Of a stretch of DNA of 64,000 nt, positions 1 to 11,525 are shown one piece after another. The first letter of the stretch is position 1. Each line of letters opens with the position of its first letter. The notes below the pieces were generated by a model. That model did not search any database and was not told where the DNA came from. It saw only the letters and a program-made list of their open reading frames with translations. Source of the DNA: Cymbidium sinense (lineage: Eukaryota; Streptophyta; Magnoliopsida; Asparagales; Orchidaceae); assembly GCA_021442155.1 (NCBI GenBank), contig CM038215.1, positions 3,062,976 through 3,126,975 on the forward strand, given 5' to 3'. The position numbers and the translations under genes were made by a program.

Positions 1-168
1 ACTAAACCAAAATAAAAAAACCCAAACTAAAATAAATAAACCTAAAATAAACATAACAAAACTAAATAAAAATAAAAATAAACCTAAATAAAAATAAAAA
101 ATAAAATAAACTCAAATAAATAAAAAATAAACTAAATAAACCTAAACCTATGAGTTTACTAAATTAAA
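1..168 (+). repeat. A/C-rich module, 3' end with terminal tag
   Basis: Nearly G-free AAATAAA/CCTAAA sequence ending at 149-166 in a variant of the recurrent tag (TATGAGTTTACTAAATT). It is the last part of the roughly 1-kb module that recurs through the window. The tag breaks the A/C-only pattern with G and several T residues, which is why it is easy to find in other copies. Confidence 0.7.
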
Positions 169-645
169 AAAAAAATCGAAACCCTAAACCCTAAAAACCA
201 TAAACCCTAAATCCTAAACCCTAAACCCTAAACCCTAAAACCCATAAACCCTAAATCCTAAACCCTAAACCCTAAACCCTAAACCATAAACCCTAAACCC
301 TAAATCTTAAACCCTCAAACCCTAAATCCTAAACTATACAAATCCATAAACCATAAACCCTAAACCCTAAACTTTAAACCATAAACTAACCATAAACCCT
401 AAACCTTAAACCCTAAACTAATTCTAAAAGCCTTAAACCCTAAAAACCCTAAACCTTAAACCCTAAATACCCTAAACCGTAAAGCCTAAACACTAATCCT
501 TAAACCCTAAACACTAAACCCTAAAACCTAACCCTAAACCCTAAACCTTAACCCCTAGCCCTAAACCCTAACCCTTAAACCCTAAATGCTAAACCTAAAC
601 CTAAAGTAATTAAATAAATAAATAAAGAATAAACCTAAACCCTAA
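169..645 (+). repeat. Degenerate telomere-like (CCCTAAA)n tract plus GRP leader
   Basis: CCCTAAA heptamers in C-strand sense with frequent variants (CCATAAA, CCTTAAA, CACTAAA). The last 45 bases (about 602-645) are the leader that precedes nearly every GRP fragment here, a form of AGTAACTAAATAAA followed by A/C-rich sequence. The heptamers are interrupted too often to be a functional telomere end. Confidence 0.85.
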
Positions 646-1112
646 GAATGGCCAGGATCTTGATGGCAAGAACATTACTATCAACCGTGCTCGGGCCTAG
701 ATATGTGGAGGGAGGGAGATGGTGGTTATTATAGAGGTGGTGGGGGATATGGAGGCGCAGATGGTTATGGATCTGGTGGTCAGAGCAGTGGTAGTTATGG
801 AGGTGGGAAGAATGACAGAGTTTACAACAGTGGTGGCGGTAGAGGGAAATATCACAGATTTGATGGGGATCCCGCCACTGAGAGGCGGGTGGTTCGATGG
901 GAACTAAAAAATTTGAAGAACACCAATCCAATCACCGCCATAAACATTGTCTTTATGAGAGAGAATTCTAGTTATCTAGGATTTTTGAATTGCTCAATGC
1001 GTCCTCATTTTTTATATATATTGTAACTTATGTCTTAGAAAACTTAGTGTGTTATTTGGTTGATGAAATCGAAAAGAAGAGATATTGAATCTAAATTTTT
1101 TTCTATTAAGAA
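646..1112 (+). pseudogene. GRP7/8-like glycine-rich RNA-binding protein, 3' fragment, copy 1
   Basis: Translation from 647 reads NGQDLDGKNITINRARA then a stop. This is the end of the RRM of plant class IV glycine-rich RNA-binding proteins, which in these proteins is followed by a Gly/Tyr/Ser-rich tail. After a frame change, 703 onward gives GGYYRGGGGYGGADGYGSGG and related Gly-rich sequence. The usual Trp-Arg-Asn end is scrambled. About 200 bases of former 3' UTR follow, ending in TTCTATTAAG at 1101-1110. The RNP2 and RNP1 part of the RRM, the start codon and any promoter are absent, so no RNA-binding protein can be made. Confident about family and pseudogene status. Whether the founder was a retrocopy or a genomic exon copy cannot be decided here. 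Confidence 0.85.
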
Positions 1113-1545
1113 GAAAGTCTTAAACTCTAAACCTTAAACTCTAAACCCTAAACCCTAAACCCTAAACCCTAAACCCTAAACCCTAAAACCCTAAACCTTA
1201 AACACTAAACCCTAAGCCATAAACCCCAAATTATAAAACCCTAAACCATAAACCCTAAACCCTAAACCATAAAACCTAAACCTAAATTAAAAAACTAAAC
1301 AAAAACCTAACCCCTAAACCCTAAACTAACCCACCCAAAACTCAAAACCCAAAACCTAAAACCCAAAACCCAAAACCCAAAACCTAAAACCCTAAAAACC
1401 CTAAAACCTTAAATCGTAAACATTAAACCCTAAATCCTAAAATTTACACCCCTAAACCTTAAACCTTAAACTCCAATCCCTAAACCCTAAACCATAAACT
1501 AACCCTAAACCCTAAAAACCTAAAAACCTTAACCTAAACTAAAAA
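1113..1545 (+). repeat. Degenerate (CCCTAAA)n tract
   Basis: Perfect heptamer runs around 1140-1190, then decaying variants including a CCCAAAA run near 1335-1390. No gene seen. Confidence 0.85.
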
Positions 1546-2100
1546 AACCTAACTAAAAACCTAAACCTAAACTAGATAAAACCTAAAAATAAAATAAATA
1601 AATAAAAACTTAAACCTAAATAAAATAATAAAATAAAATAAAAACTTATAATAAAACCCAAACCTAAACCTAAACGTAAACCTAATAATAAAATAAAATA
1701 AAATAACAACTAAAAATGAAACCAAAATAAAATAAATAAAAGCCTAAACTAAACTAAAAATTAAAATAAACCAAAAAAAATAAAACACCTCAATAAAATA
1801 AAAACTAAACCTAAAATAAAACTAAAATAAACCTAAAAAAATAAAATAAATGACTAAAAATAAAAAACAAAATGTTAACTAAAAAATTAAAATAAAAATT
1901 AAACTAAAGTAAAAAAATAAACCTGAACCTAAACCGAAACCTAAACTTAGAAAATAAACTAAAATAAAAAACCTAAACTAAAATAATTAAACCTAAAATG
2001 AACAAAATTAAACTAAATAAAAATAAAAATAAACCTAAATAAAAATAAAAAATAAACTAAATAAACTAAATAAACCTAAACCTATCGATTGACTTAATTT
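1546..2100 (+). repeat. A/C-rich module with tag
   Basis: AAATAAA/CCTAAA sequence with almost no G, ending in the tag variant CTATCGATTGACTTAATTT at 2082-2100. Tag-to-tag distance from the first tag is about 1.94 kb, the size of a unit that carries a GRP fragment. Confidence 0.75.
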
Positions 2101-2564
2101 CAAAAAAAAACCCTAAAATCTAAACCCTAAACCCTAAACCCTAAACCCTAGAAACCCTAAACCCTAAATCTTAAACACTAAACCCTAAATGCTAAACCTA
2201 CAACCCTAAACCCTAAACCTACAACCTATTACCCTAAACTGTAAACCCTAAACCCTAAACCCTAAAACCCTCAACCCTAAACCACACAAAACCATAAACC
2301 CTATACCCTAAACCCTAAATAATAAACTCTAAACTAATCCTAAGCCCTAAACCCTAAACCCTAAACTTTCCCTAAAAACTCTAAACCCTAAACCCCAAAA
2401 ACCTTAAACCTAAAGCCAAAACACTAAACCATAAACCCTAAACCCTAACCCTAAACCCTAAACCCTAAACCCTAATCCCAAGCCCTAAATCCTAAACCAT
2501 AAACCTTAAACCCTAAACCTAATCCTAAAGTAACTAAATAAATTAAAAAATAAACCTAATCCCT
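2101..2564 (+). repeat. Degenerate (CCCTAAA)n tract plus GRP leader
   Basis: Telomere-like heptamers, then the conserved leader (AGTAACTAAATAAATT near 2528) immediately before GRP copy 2. Confidence 0.85.
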
Positions 2565-3031
2565 ATGAATGGGGAGAACCTTGATGGTGAACATCACTTT
2601 TAGTTCTCACATGGAGGTGAAGGCGGCAAGTGGTTATCATAGTGGTGCAGGATCTGGAGGTGCAGATGGATATGGATGTGGTGGTCGGAGCATTGGTGAT
2701 TATGGAGGTGGGAGGAGCGATAGAGGTTACAATCATGGTGGTGGCGAAGGGAGAGTTTGCAGATTTGATGGTGGATCCCGCTATCGAGAGGCTGGGGTAG
2801 TTTTGATGGAAATTAGAGAAACTAAATAACGGCCAATTCGATATGTTATTTATGGAATTGTGTCTTTACAGCAGAGACAGTTCTAGTAATCTAGTGTTTT
2901 TAATTTGATCTATGCATGCTCATTTTTTATCTATATTCTCACTTGTGTCATAGACAACTTGGTGTGTTACTTGGTTGATGAAATCAAAAAGAAGAAATAT
3001 TGAATATGAATTTTTTTTTATTAAGAAAAAA
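2565..3031 (+). pseudogene. GRP7/8-like 3' fragment, copy 2
   Basis: Begins ATGAATGGG, the only copy that keeps an ATG in front of the Asn-Gly codons. It reads MNGENLDG before a 2-base deletion near 2587. The Gly-rich tail (GGADGYGCGGRSIGDYGGG) is in the frame of 2569-2829. A second small deletion at the Tyr-Ser-Arg codons puts the C terminus out of frame, so the run ends 2827-2829 with an altered tail. The 3' UTR relic ends near 3031 at TTATTAAG. The longest open run is 86 codons, but it lacks the RNP motifs and is not a credible gene. Confidence 0.85.
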
Positions 3032-3400
3032 CCATAAACCCTAAACCCTAAACCCTAAAAACCCTAAACCCTAACCACAAAACCTTAAACTATAAAACCC
3101 TAAATCATAAACCCTAAACTCCAAATCATAAAACCTAAACCTAAATAAATAAAATAAAAACATAAACTAAAACCTAAACCTTAAACTCTAAACTAACTTA
3201 AAACCCAAAACCCAAAACCCCCAACCCCTCTGCCACCCTAAACCCTAAACCCTAAACCCTAAAACCGTAAATCGTAAACCCTAAACTGAAAACCCTAAAT
3301 CCTAAAACCTACATCCCTAAACCCAAAACCCTAAACTCCAAACCCTAAACTTAAACATTAAACCCAAAATCAACCCTAAAACCTAACACTAAACCCTAAA
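3032..3400 (+). repeat. Degenerate (CCCTAAA)n tract
   Basis: Telomere-like heptamers with CCCAAAA variants. No gene seen. Confidence 0.8.
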
Positions 3401-4860
3401 AACATAATAACCTAATCTAAATAAAACATAAAAAAATTAAATAAAAAAAAACTTAAACTTGAATAAAATAATAAAATAAAATAAAATAAAAACCTATATT
3501 AAAACCTAAACCTAAATCTAAAAATAAAATAAAATAAAATAACAAATAAAAATTAAACCAAACTAAAATAAATAAACACCTAAACTATACTAAAATAATT
3601 AAAATAAACATAAAATGAAAAACCTAAATAAAATAAAAAATAAAAATAAAATAAAACTAAAAAAATAAAATAAAAACTTAAGCCTAACCTAAAAATAAAA
3701 AATAAACCCTACACCTAAAAAAAATAAAAAATAAAACTAAACTAAAAAATAAACCTAAATCTGAACCTAAAAAATAAACTAAAATAAAAATTTAAACTAA
3801 AATAAATAAACCTAAAATAAATCAACAAAACTTAATAAAAATAAGAATAAAAATAAACTTAAATAAATAAATAAAATAAACTAAAATAAATAAATAAAAT
3901 AAACTAAAATAAATAAAATATAAATAAATAAACAAAACCCCATCTTAATTTTTTTTAAAAAACCTAAACCCAAACCTAAACCTAAAACTAAACCTAAACC
4001 TAAACTCTAAATGATAAATTAAACCTAAACACTAAACCTAAACCCTAAACCTTAAACCCTAACCTAAAACCTACAACTAAACCCTAAACCCTAAACCCTA
4101 ACCTAAACCCTAAACCTAAAAAAAACCTAAAACTACCTAAAACTGATAAAACCTAAAAAATAAAATAAATAATAAACCTAAATAAATAAAATAAAATTAA
4201 AACTAAAACTAAAAATAAATAAACCTAAACCTAAAATAAAAAATAAAATAATAAAATAAACTAAAATAAAATAAATAAAACCTAAACTAAACTAAAATAT
4301 ATAAAACCTAAACAAAATGAAAACTATACCTAAAATAAAATAAAATAAAATAAACTAAAATAAACTAAAATAAACTAAAAATTAAACATAATCCTAAAAT
4401 AAACTAAACCTAAACATTAAAGTAAATAAAACAAAATAAACTAAAAATAAACCTAAATCAAAACTAAAAAATAAAACTTAAAAATAAACCTAAAAGCTAC
4501 TCCTAAAAAAATAAAATAGAAACCTAGACCTAAAAATAAAAAATAAAACCTAAACCTAATAGTTAAAATAAAAATAAAACTAAACTAAAAAAATAAACAT
4601 AAATCTAAACCTAAACCTAAAAAATAAAGTAAAATAAAAAACCTAAACAAAAATAAATAAACCTAAAATAAATAAACTAAGCTAAATAAAAAAAATGTTC
4701 TTAAATAAAAATAAAAACTAAAATAAACTAATATAAATAAAAAATAAACTAAATAAACCAAAAAGTGCTTATTTTCCATAATTTTAATAGAAAAAAAAAA
4801 CCTAAACACTAAACCCTAAACCCTAAATCCTAAACACTAAATGCTAAAACTTAAACCCTA
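3401..4860 (+). repeat. A/C-rich modules with a short telomere-like island
   Basis: Two A/C-rich stretches flank a short CCTAAAC/CCCTAAA island at about 3960-4130. A weak tag relic lies at 3937-3956 (CATCTTAATT core). A second possible relic with T-rich sequence lies near 4760-4790. No coding signal. Confidence 0.65.
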
Positions 4861-5690
4861 AAAATTATAGGCTCATCGACTTATGTAACAGATTCTCAGC
4901 TATTAGTCTCCTCTGTAATTATCTTATGGAGGGATTATATGCTGAAAAATTTCCTTCCCTGAACATGGCTATTCAGGAGATTCGCAAAGATGGCTCACTT
5001 ACTTATGTTTCTCAGATTCTCATGTCAAGATGGCTATATTGATGATTTTCTCTTGAATAAGACTCCTTATCCTTCACTCTTAGCAATTACCTATATATTT
5101 TAGATATGATTTTACTTAGGTTTGCGGTAATAAAGCTCACAAGAATATCAAACCGGTGCTTTCTTCTCACGTTTGTTTATGATGTGATGTTCTCTCCTTT
5201 TGTCTGGTAGTATGTGATGTAACCCTTCAATAAGTTTGGATGCTCATATTTGCATCTGCCCCAACATGGTGTGATTGAGCCTGAGCCTTCTCTATCCCAT
5301 TTTCTTATTATCATACTCATATTATACTATTTTCTCCTATCTTTGTCTGTATTACCTTAACTGTTCTAATCTCTCTCTTATTATAACTTTGCAGGTGTTT
5401 CTCTCTTTTTATCTTGCAGGTTTGCTCCATATTACCAAGCACTTCTACAACTATCAGAGCTTTGGCCTTATCATTTCTTATCATTTCTTTAGCTTATTAT
5501 GTTAATCATCTTGTATCTTTTGATTGCTTTAATGTTTTCTTTTGCTCTTGGATGTACTTAGTTGGGCATTTACTCCTTAGGCTGATTGTAGCTCATTGAG
5601 CTACTTTTGAGTTTATCCTTTAAGGACCTTGTAACCTTTATTTTGTGGCAATAAAATACCCCCGTATAATGGGGTTTCCCTAAAACTTAA
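4861..5690 (+). mobile_element. LINE-tail element 1, divergent and 5'-truncated
   Basis: An island of normal base composition between telomere-like tracts. From about 5205 it resembles the tails of the LINEs here: GGATGCTCATAT near 5239, TGAGCCTGAGCCTTCTC near 5275, a Pu/Py stretch with TTGCAGG, then CCTTTAAGGACCTTGTA and GTGGCAATAAAAT before the 3' end. The tail is closer to LINE B (GTGGCAATAAAAT) than to LINE A (GGTAATAAAAT). The 5' 340 bases match nothing else here. Probably a third subfamily member. Confidence 0.6.
4866..5042 (+). pseudogene. Unrecognised 58-codon open stretch at the 5' end of LINE-tail element 1
   Basis: A stop-free run of ordinary codon composition, beginning YRLIDLCNRFSAISLLCNYL and ending near LMSRWLY, with a stop at 5040-5042. 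It has no start codon at its left edge, which abuts telomere-like repeat, so it is a fragment. It differs from the low-complexity open frames elsewhere because amino acid use looks like a real protein. It could be the end of an ORF of a diverged LINE or a captured exon. I do not recognise the family. Confidence 0.35.
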
Positions 5691-6020
5691 ACCCTAAAAT
5701 TACCTAAACCTAAACCTCCCATAAACCTACAAACTACCCCCCAATATTCACCCTAAACCTATGCTCAATAAAAACCTTAACACTAAACCCTAAACCCTAA
5801 AATCCTAAACCCTAAAATCTTAAATCCTAAACTTCCACCACCCTAAAAGCCCTAAACCTTCATCCTAAACCCTAAACCCTAAACCTAAACTCCAAACTAA
5901 AACTAAGCTAACCCTAAACTACCCTAAACACTAAACCCCTTAAACCCTAAGTCCTACCACCCGGACCTAAAACCCAAAACCATAAAAAAACCACACTTAA
6001 ACCCTAAACCCTAATAACCT
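5691..6020 (+). repeat. Degenerate (CCCTAAA)n tract
   Basis: Telomere-like variants following the tail of LINE-tail element 1. No gene seen. Confidence 0.75.
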
Positions 6021-6752
6021 AAAAACTTAAACCTAAATTAAATAAAATAAATAAGTAAAAACCTAAACCTAAATAAGATAAAATATAAAATATTATAAAA
6101 ACCTAAAGTAAAACCTAAACCTAAACCTAAAAGTAAAATAAAATTTACTAATAAAAATAAACTAAAATAAAATAAATAAAAGCCTAAAGTAGACAAAAAA
6201 AAATAAAATAAACTTAAAAATAAAATACTTATGAAAAATAAAAATGAAATGTAAAATAAACCTAAAATAAAATAATATAAAAACTAAATAAAAACACAAA
6301 CCTAAAAAATAAATCCTAAGATAAAACCTAAAAATTAATAAAAAAATAAAATTTAAACCTTAAATTATAATAAAAAATGTAAACCTAAAAGAAAAGAAAA
6401 TAAACAAAATAAAATAAACCTAAATATAAACTAAATAAAATAAATGAAACCAAAACCTAAACCTAAAATAAACTAAACCTAAACTTAGACTAAATAAAAT
6501 AAAATAAACTAAAAATAAACCTAAACCTAACAATAAACCAAAAATAAAAACCTAAAACCTAAACCAAAAAGAATAAAATAAAAACCTAAACCTAAACCTA
6601 AAAATAAAAAATAAAACCTAAACCTAAACTTAAAAAATAAACTGAAATAAGAAACCTAAACTAAAATACATAAACATAAAATAAATAAACTAAATTAAAT
6701 AAGAATAAAAGATAAACTAAATAGACTAAAACCTACTAGTTTACTTAATTTA
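6021..6752 (+). repeat. A/C-rich module with canonical tag
   Basis: AAATAAA/CCTAAA sequence ending in the canonical tag ACCTACTAGTTTACTTAATT at 6731-6750. Confidence 0.8.
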
Positions 6753-7040
6753 AGAAAAAATCCATAAACCCTAAATCTTAAATCCTAAACACTAAACCTA
6801 CAACCCTAAGCCCTAAACCCTAAATCCTAATCCCTAAAAAACCTTAAACCCTAAATCCTAACTCTAAACCCAAAGCCCTAAACCCTAAATGCATAGGCCC
6901 TAAAATTCTAAACCCTTAATCCTAAACACTATACCCTAAACCCTAAACCCCAAACCCTAAACCTAAACCTAAAGTAACTAAATAAATTAAAAAATAAACC
7001 TAAACCTTAAAACCTAATAAACCTAAACCTAAACTCAAGA
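6753..7040 (+). repeat. Degenerate (CCCTAAA)n tract plus GRP leader
   Basis: About 210 bases of telomere-like sequence, then the leader with AGTAACTAAATAAATT near 6972. Confidence 0.8.
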
Positions 7041-7503
7041 AGAATAGGCAGGTGTGGTGGGGTCAATCACACCATTTGGATCGGCAGGTGGAGGAGAAGG
7101 TGAAGGCGGCGGTTATCGCAGTGGTGGAGGGGGATCTAGAGGTTCTGTTGGATGTGGAGGTGGTGGTAAGAGTAGTGGTGGTTATGGAGGCTGGAAGAGC
7201 GATGATAGTTTTAATAGTGGTGGTGGTGGAGGAAGAGGTCAGGGATACGATGGTGGATCCCACTTCTCGAGAGGCTGAGGTGGTTCTGATGGGAACTAGA
7301 GAAATTAAAGAACAGCAAATCTGATCTGCTACTTATGGAATTGTGTCTTTATAAGAGAGACGGTTCTCGTTATCAAGGGATTTTAATTTTCTCTATGGTT
7401 GTGTTGTCATTTGTGTCTTAGAAAACTTGGTGTGTTACTTGATTGATGAAATCAAAAAGAAGAAAAGTTGAATCTGAGTTTATTCTCTATTAAAAAAAGA
7501 AAA
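7041..7503 (+). pseudogene. GRP7/8-like 3' fragment, copy 3
   Basis: The RRM-derived start is badly damaged (AGAATAGGCAGG then unrelated sequence), but the Gly-rich tail is clear in the frame of 7054-7278: GGGEGEGGGYRSGGGGSRG and later GQGYDGGSHFSRG. A TGA replaces the Arg codon after SRG, and the Trp codon near the end is TAG. The 3' UTR relic ends at CTCTATTAAAAAAAG. The A run at the 3' end is compatible with a former poly(A) tail or with the A-rich host sequence. Confidence 0.85.
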
Positions 7504-8453
7504 ACCAAAAACCCTAAACCTTAAACTAAAATATGAACCCTAAACCCTAAACCCTAAACCCTAAACCCTAAACCCTAAATCCTAAAACACAAACCCTAAA
7601 CCCTAAACCCTAGACCTTAAACCTTAAACCAAAAGCCCTACATCCTATATAATAAACCCTAAACCTAAACCTAAACCCTAAACCATAAACCCAAACCCCA
7701 AACCCTAAACTCTTAAAATCTAAAAGCCTAAGCCTAAACTAAATAAAACTTAAAAATAAAATAAATTAATAAACCTAAACCAAAATAAAATGAAAAGATA
7801 AAATAAAATAGAAACATAAACTAAAACCTAAATCTAAACCTAAAAAACCTAAAATAAATAAATAAAAAAATAAATAAAAAAACCAAAATAAAATAAAAAC
7901 CTAAACTAAATCCCTAAAATCTAAACCTAAACTAACACTAAACACTAAACCTAAAAACTAAATTAACTAAACTAAACCCTAAACCTTAAACCCAAAACCT
8001 AACCATAAAACCTAAAGCTAAACCTTAAACCCCCTAAACTATACTATAAACCCTAAACTCTAAACCCTAAACCCTCAACCCTAAATCATAAACTCTAAAC
8101 CCTAAACCTTAAACCCTAAGCTCTAAACCCTAAAATAGCCTTGAACCCTAAAACCCTAAACCCTAAACCTAAATGCAAAACCCTAAACCCAAAACCCAAA
8201 ACCCTAAACCCTAAATAATGAAACCTTATACCTTAAACCCTAAACCCTAAACCCTAAACTACCCCTAAACCCTAAAAATCTTAAAACCTAAACCATAAAC
8301 CTTAAACTCTAACACTAAACCCTAAACCCTAAAAGCATAAACCATACAACCCTAAACCCAAGATGCTAAACCTAAGCCTAAAGTAACTAAATAAATTAAA
8401 AAATAAACCTAAACCCTAAAATTTAATAAAAGTAAACCTAAACTTAAACCTTA
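7504..8453 (+). repeat. Degenerate (CCCTAAA)n with a short A/C-rich segment and GRP leader
   Basis: Telomere-like variants, an A/C-rich interlude at about 7736-7910, then heptamers again and the leader at about 8379-8453. No tag is seen between GRP copies 3 and 4, so this spacer is shorter than in a complete unit. Confidence 0.75.
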
Positions 8454-8937
8454 AGAATGGACACAACAATGATGACAGGAATATCACTGTCAACCATGCT
8501 TAGTCTAGGTATATTGCTATAGGCGAAGGTGGTGGTTATTATAGTGGTGGTGGGGGATTTGAAAGTGCTTGTGGATATTGACATGGAGGTCAGAGTAGTA
8601 GTGGTTATGGAGGCATGAGGAGCGATGGTGGTTACATTCATGGTGGTGGCGAAGGGAGAGATTGGGGATTAGATGGTGGATTCCACTACTCGAGAGGTCA
8701 GGGTGGTTCTAATGGGCACTGGAGAAGCTGAAGAACGGCCGATCCGATTTGCTACTTATGGAATTGTGTCTTTACAGTAGAGACAATTCTAATTATCTAG
8801 GGTTTTTGATTTGCTCTATGCGTGTTCATTTTTTATCTATGTTATCGCTTGTGTCTTAGAAAACTTATTGTGTTACTTGGTTGATGAAATCGAAAAGAAG
8901 AATTATTGAATATAAATTTATTCTCTATTAAAAATAA
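8454..8937 (+). pseudogene. GRP7/8-like 3' fragment, copy 4
   Basis: One of the least damaged copies. From 8457 one frame runs through the RRM end (NGHNNDDRNITVNHA), a TAG, the Gly-rich tail (GEGGGYYSGGGGFESACGY), a TGA, and on to SRGQGGSNGHWRS with a TGA terminator. There are two in-frame stops but no frameshift. The tail matches the SDGNWRN ending of plant GRPs with substitutions. The 3' UTR relic ends in TTCTCTATTAAAAA. There is no upstream RRM half or promoter, so it is dead. Confidence 0.88.
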
Positions 8938-9130
8938 TCCAAATACCCTAAACCCTAATATAAAACCTAAATCTTAAACTTAAAACCTAAATCCTAAACC
9001 CTAAACCCTAAATAATAAAAAACTTAATCGTAAACCCTAAACCCTAAACCGTAAAACCCTAAACCTTAAACCCTAAACCCTAAACCCTAAATCATAAACC
9101 CTAAACCCTAATAATATTAAAAAAATTAAA
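8938..9130 (+). repeat. Degenerate (CCCTAAA)n tract
   Basis: Telomere-like sequence forming the 5' flank of LINE A. It ends in an A-rich run just before the element. Confidence 0.8.
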
Positions 9131-9338
9131 GTGAAGAAACACCACCGCTCGAGCCCTCTCCTCCCGTTCTAGCAAATTTCCTTTCTTGCTATCATTTAGG
9201 GTTGTTTGGACGCTGCTTGATGGCTATTTTGAGTGATTCTCATTGGATCCCTTCTGGAATCAATAGACACTAGCTGATTTCATGTCTTTCTTGGAGTGAC
9301 GTTGTGGCTTAGCATCTTCTTCATTAATTCTTGGGGAA

Positions 9339-10440
9339 AATGAAAGGTCCTATGGATCCTGCTAAGGCATCATCTACCCAAGCTTTGATAGCCTTGAAAT
9401 CATTCAAAGACATTCTCAGAGGTAAGGATGGTTGTTCAGGTGAGTCTCTGGAACTTATTTTGACTTCTTTTTTATGCATTCCTGTGATTATGTGTTTTGA
9501 TCTGGTTGTGGAAAATCTTGCTAAGCCTTTTGAATTCACCTTGTTTGGAAATTTACTCTTCGTAGGCCTAATCTGGAAAACATTTGCTATTTCTTTCATA
9601 GTCTGAAACTTTCACATGCTTTTATGATTGGTTTAATTGATCCTTGCTGCATTTTGATTCAGTTGATAAATGATTTGGATTACTCTTGTGTTTGCTCTCA
9701 TCGTTCTTATTTTATTTTCAATTGCCAAATGAGGTTGCTGAAATGGTCTCCACTATTTGATATTAAAGAAGAATCCATAATTATTATGGTTTGGATTTCC
9801 CAAATAATTCATTTTGGTAACTGAATTCCATACTGGGTGACTTATTTGCCATCAAAATTGATCAAGCAACGGCTACAAAATCTCAGCCTTCAATGGCTAG
9901 AATCCTTATTGAATTGGACATTACCAAGAAACACCCAAATGAAATCTAGTTGGGATCTAAAAATTACATTTATATGCAAAGAATTGAATTTGAAAATTTC
10001 CCTATCTTTTGTTCTAACTACAAAATCCACGGGCATGATAATTTTGAATGTTTCATTCTTCATCCTCAGCTAAAAAAGAAAATCCCTATTAAGGAAACTT
10101 CTATTCCTAACCCTAGGCCGACCACTGTTAAATATCAAAAAACTACTTTTAAAAAAAAGTATTCTTTGAATGTTCCTAATGATGCTGATTTACCTTTTAT
10201 TTCTTCTAAGCAATTGAAGGCTTCTAATGAAAATGAACCTTTTACAATAATAGCTATTCTAAACTTTTAAATGAGGATTTTGTTTCCGCTGATTCAATGC
10301 TTTCAACCTTGCTGACTTTGATAGATGAAAATGAAGCTTTAATGGAGAACATATATGAGAAATTTAATATAGTGCATCATTCTAATTCAATGAAGAAGAT
10401 AGCTTTAATACCTCATGATAATTAGGTTTATAAATTTGAT
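9339..10440 (+). pseudogene. LINE A ORF1 relic (nucleic-acid-binding, DUF4283-like plus CCHC knuckle)
   Basis: ORF1 of plant L1-like elements encodes the RNA-binding partner of the retrotransposition complex. The relic starts near ATG 9331/9340 (MKGPMDPAKASS). It shows the DUF4283-like core across frames: TLRRPNLENICYFFHSLKL, then FMIGLIDPCCILIQL, then MRLLKWSPLFDIKEES, then an ATATKSQPSMARILIELDI-like stretch at about 9868-9923. A zinc knuckle follows at 10010-10051 (CSNYKIHGHDNFEC), where the second Cys of CX2CX4HX4C has become Tyr. At least two frame changes (between 9606 and 9624, and near 9940) and a TAG in place of the Trp before LGS show it is dead. The C-terminal limit is approximate. 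Confidence 0.78.
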
Positions 10441-10867
10441 TCCATATTTCAAATTTAGTATGATTTAACTTCTCAAAAAGATTTGGCTAATGATGAAGAA
10501 GGGTTTGGAGTTCCCACTTGCCTTCTTAATAAATCAATTTTTGCTCCCTCCCTTTCTATTCTCGAAGCTCATTTATCTCTAATAAATTCCAGTGTCTTGG
10601 AAGAAGGAAAATTCACTTCTCATCAATTGATTTCTTCTAAATTAGTGAATAATGTTGCTAAATCCTTTTTGGATGATGATTCAAAGGGCAAAGAAAATGG
10701 CTTCCAAACTTACTATTTGAAAGAGAAAAAAAATGTTAAATTTTTTTCTCACAAATTGCCAAGAAACACTAGAATGGTTGCACCCTCCCTCTCTTCCCTC
10801 AAGTACCTTTACTCCACTCCCTCCCCCACCCCCCTTCTCCCCTTTTCTTTCCTTATGTTTAATTTTT
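10441..10867 (+). pseudogene. LINE A ORF1 C-terminal or inter-ORF relic
   Basis: An open run at 10483-10869 (128 codons) with Ser/Leu/Lys-rich sequence such as SLSILEAHLSLINSSVLEEG and a Pro-rich end. Position suggests the variable C terminus of ORF1 or the ORF1-ORF2 linker, which is poorly conserved in plant LINEs. No domain is recognisable. Confidence 0.45.
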
Positions 10868-11525
10868 AGTTTGGAATGTTAGAGGGATTGGTACCCTCTC
10901 TATTCATAACTATATTAGAAATTTTTGTTGTATTCATAATATTTCTTTACATATTATTTTTGAGCTGCTTATTCATGCTAATAAATTTAACCATGTTGCT
11001 AGAATGATCAATTTCAATAAAATTTCCTCTAATGTTAGTAAAAGATTTGTTGTTTTTGGAATAACTTCGTAGAAATTTTTATTCTTGATGATTTTTATCA
11101 AGTTGTCAATGCTCAAATCTCTTGTGGTAATTATTGTGTTTTGGCCTCTTTTGTTTATTCATCTTATAATAGATCTAATAGAAATCTTCTTTGGGATAAC
11201 TTGACTAATTTTTCCACTTCTATCAATAAACCTTGGTTTGTTGGTTGTGATTTCAACACTATTTTGTTCTCTTCTAAATGAAGTGGTGGTTGCTCTCCTA
11301 ATATTCATTCCATGGAAGAATTTATCAATATGATCTTTGATTGTAATTTGATTAATATTGGTTTTAAGGGTTTTAATTATACTTGGTAAACCTCTAGACT
11401 TTGTCAAAGGTTGGACCGAATTATTTTTAATACTCATTGGATTACTCAATGGCCTATTACTTCTATCAGTCATTTATGCAGAACCTTGTCTGATCATGGT
11501 CATCTTCTAGTTTTTATTAAAGATA
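10868..11525 (+). pseudogene. LINE A ORF2, endonuclease (APE-like) domain relic
   Basis: Starts with the plant LINE ORF2 opening VWNVRGIG at about 10870. Later motifs typical of the AP-endonuclease-like domain are recognisable across the relic: PWFVGCDFNTILFSSK followed by a stop and SGG, then FNYTW, LDRIIFN and the SDHGHLL segment near 11488-11510. In active elements this domain nicks the T-rich target strand to prime reverse transcription. Asp and His catalytic positions of the GDFN and SDH motifs survive, but internal stops (TGA in the SGG region, TAA after FNYTW) make it non-functional. Confidence 0.78.

Noticed and set aside
178..600. A true chromosome end or telomere cap at the left of the window.
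   Set aside because: Heptamers are heavily degenerate and followed by 60 kb of mixed repeats with insertions. The C-strand sense is only compatible with a telomere somewhere to the left; it is not evidence for one.
703..1026. GRP copy 1 as a live gene of 107 codons.
   Set aside because: No RNP motifs, frameshift after the RRM end, altered C terminus and telomere-like sequence upstream.
7063..7263. Reverse-strand Thr/Ser-rich frames opposite GRP copies (also 8444-8641, 20283-20498, 38841-39077).
   Set aside because: GGT/GGA codons of the Gly-rich tail read as ACC/TCC on the other strand. They are shadows of the GRP pseudogenes.
9324..9599. Reverse-strand 91-codon frame opposite LINE A ORF1.
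   Set aside because: The forward strand carries the recognisable ORF1 relic; the reverse frame has no motif.
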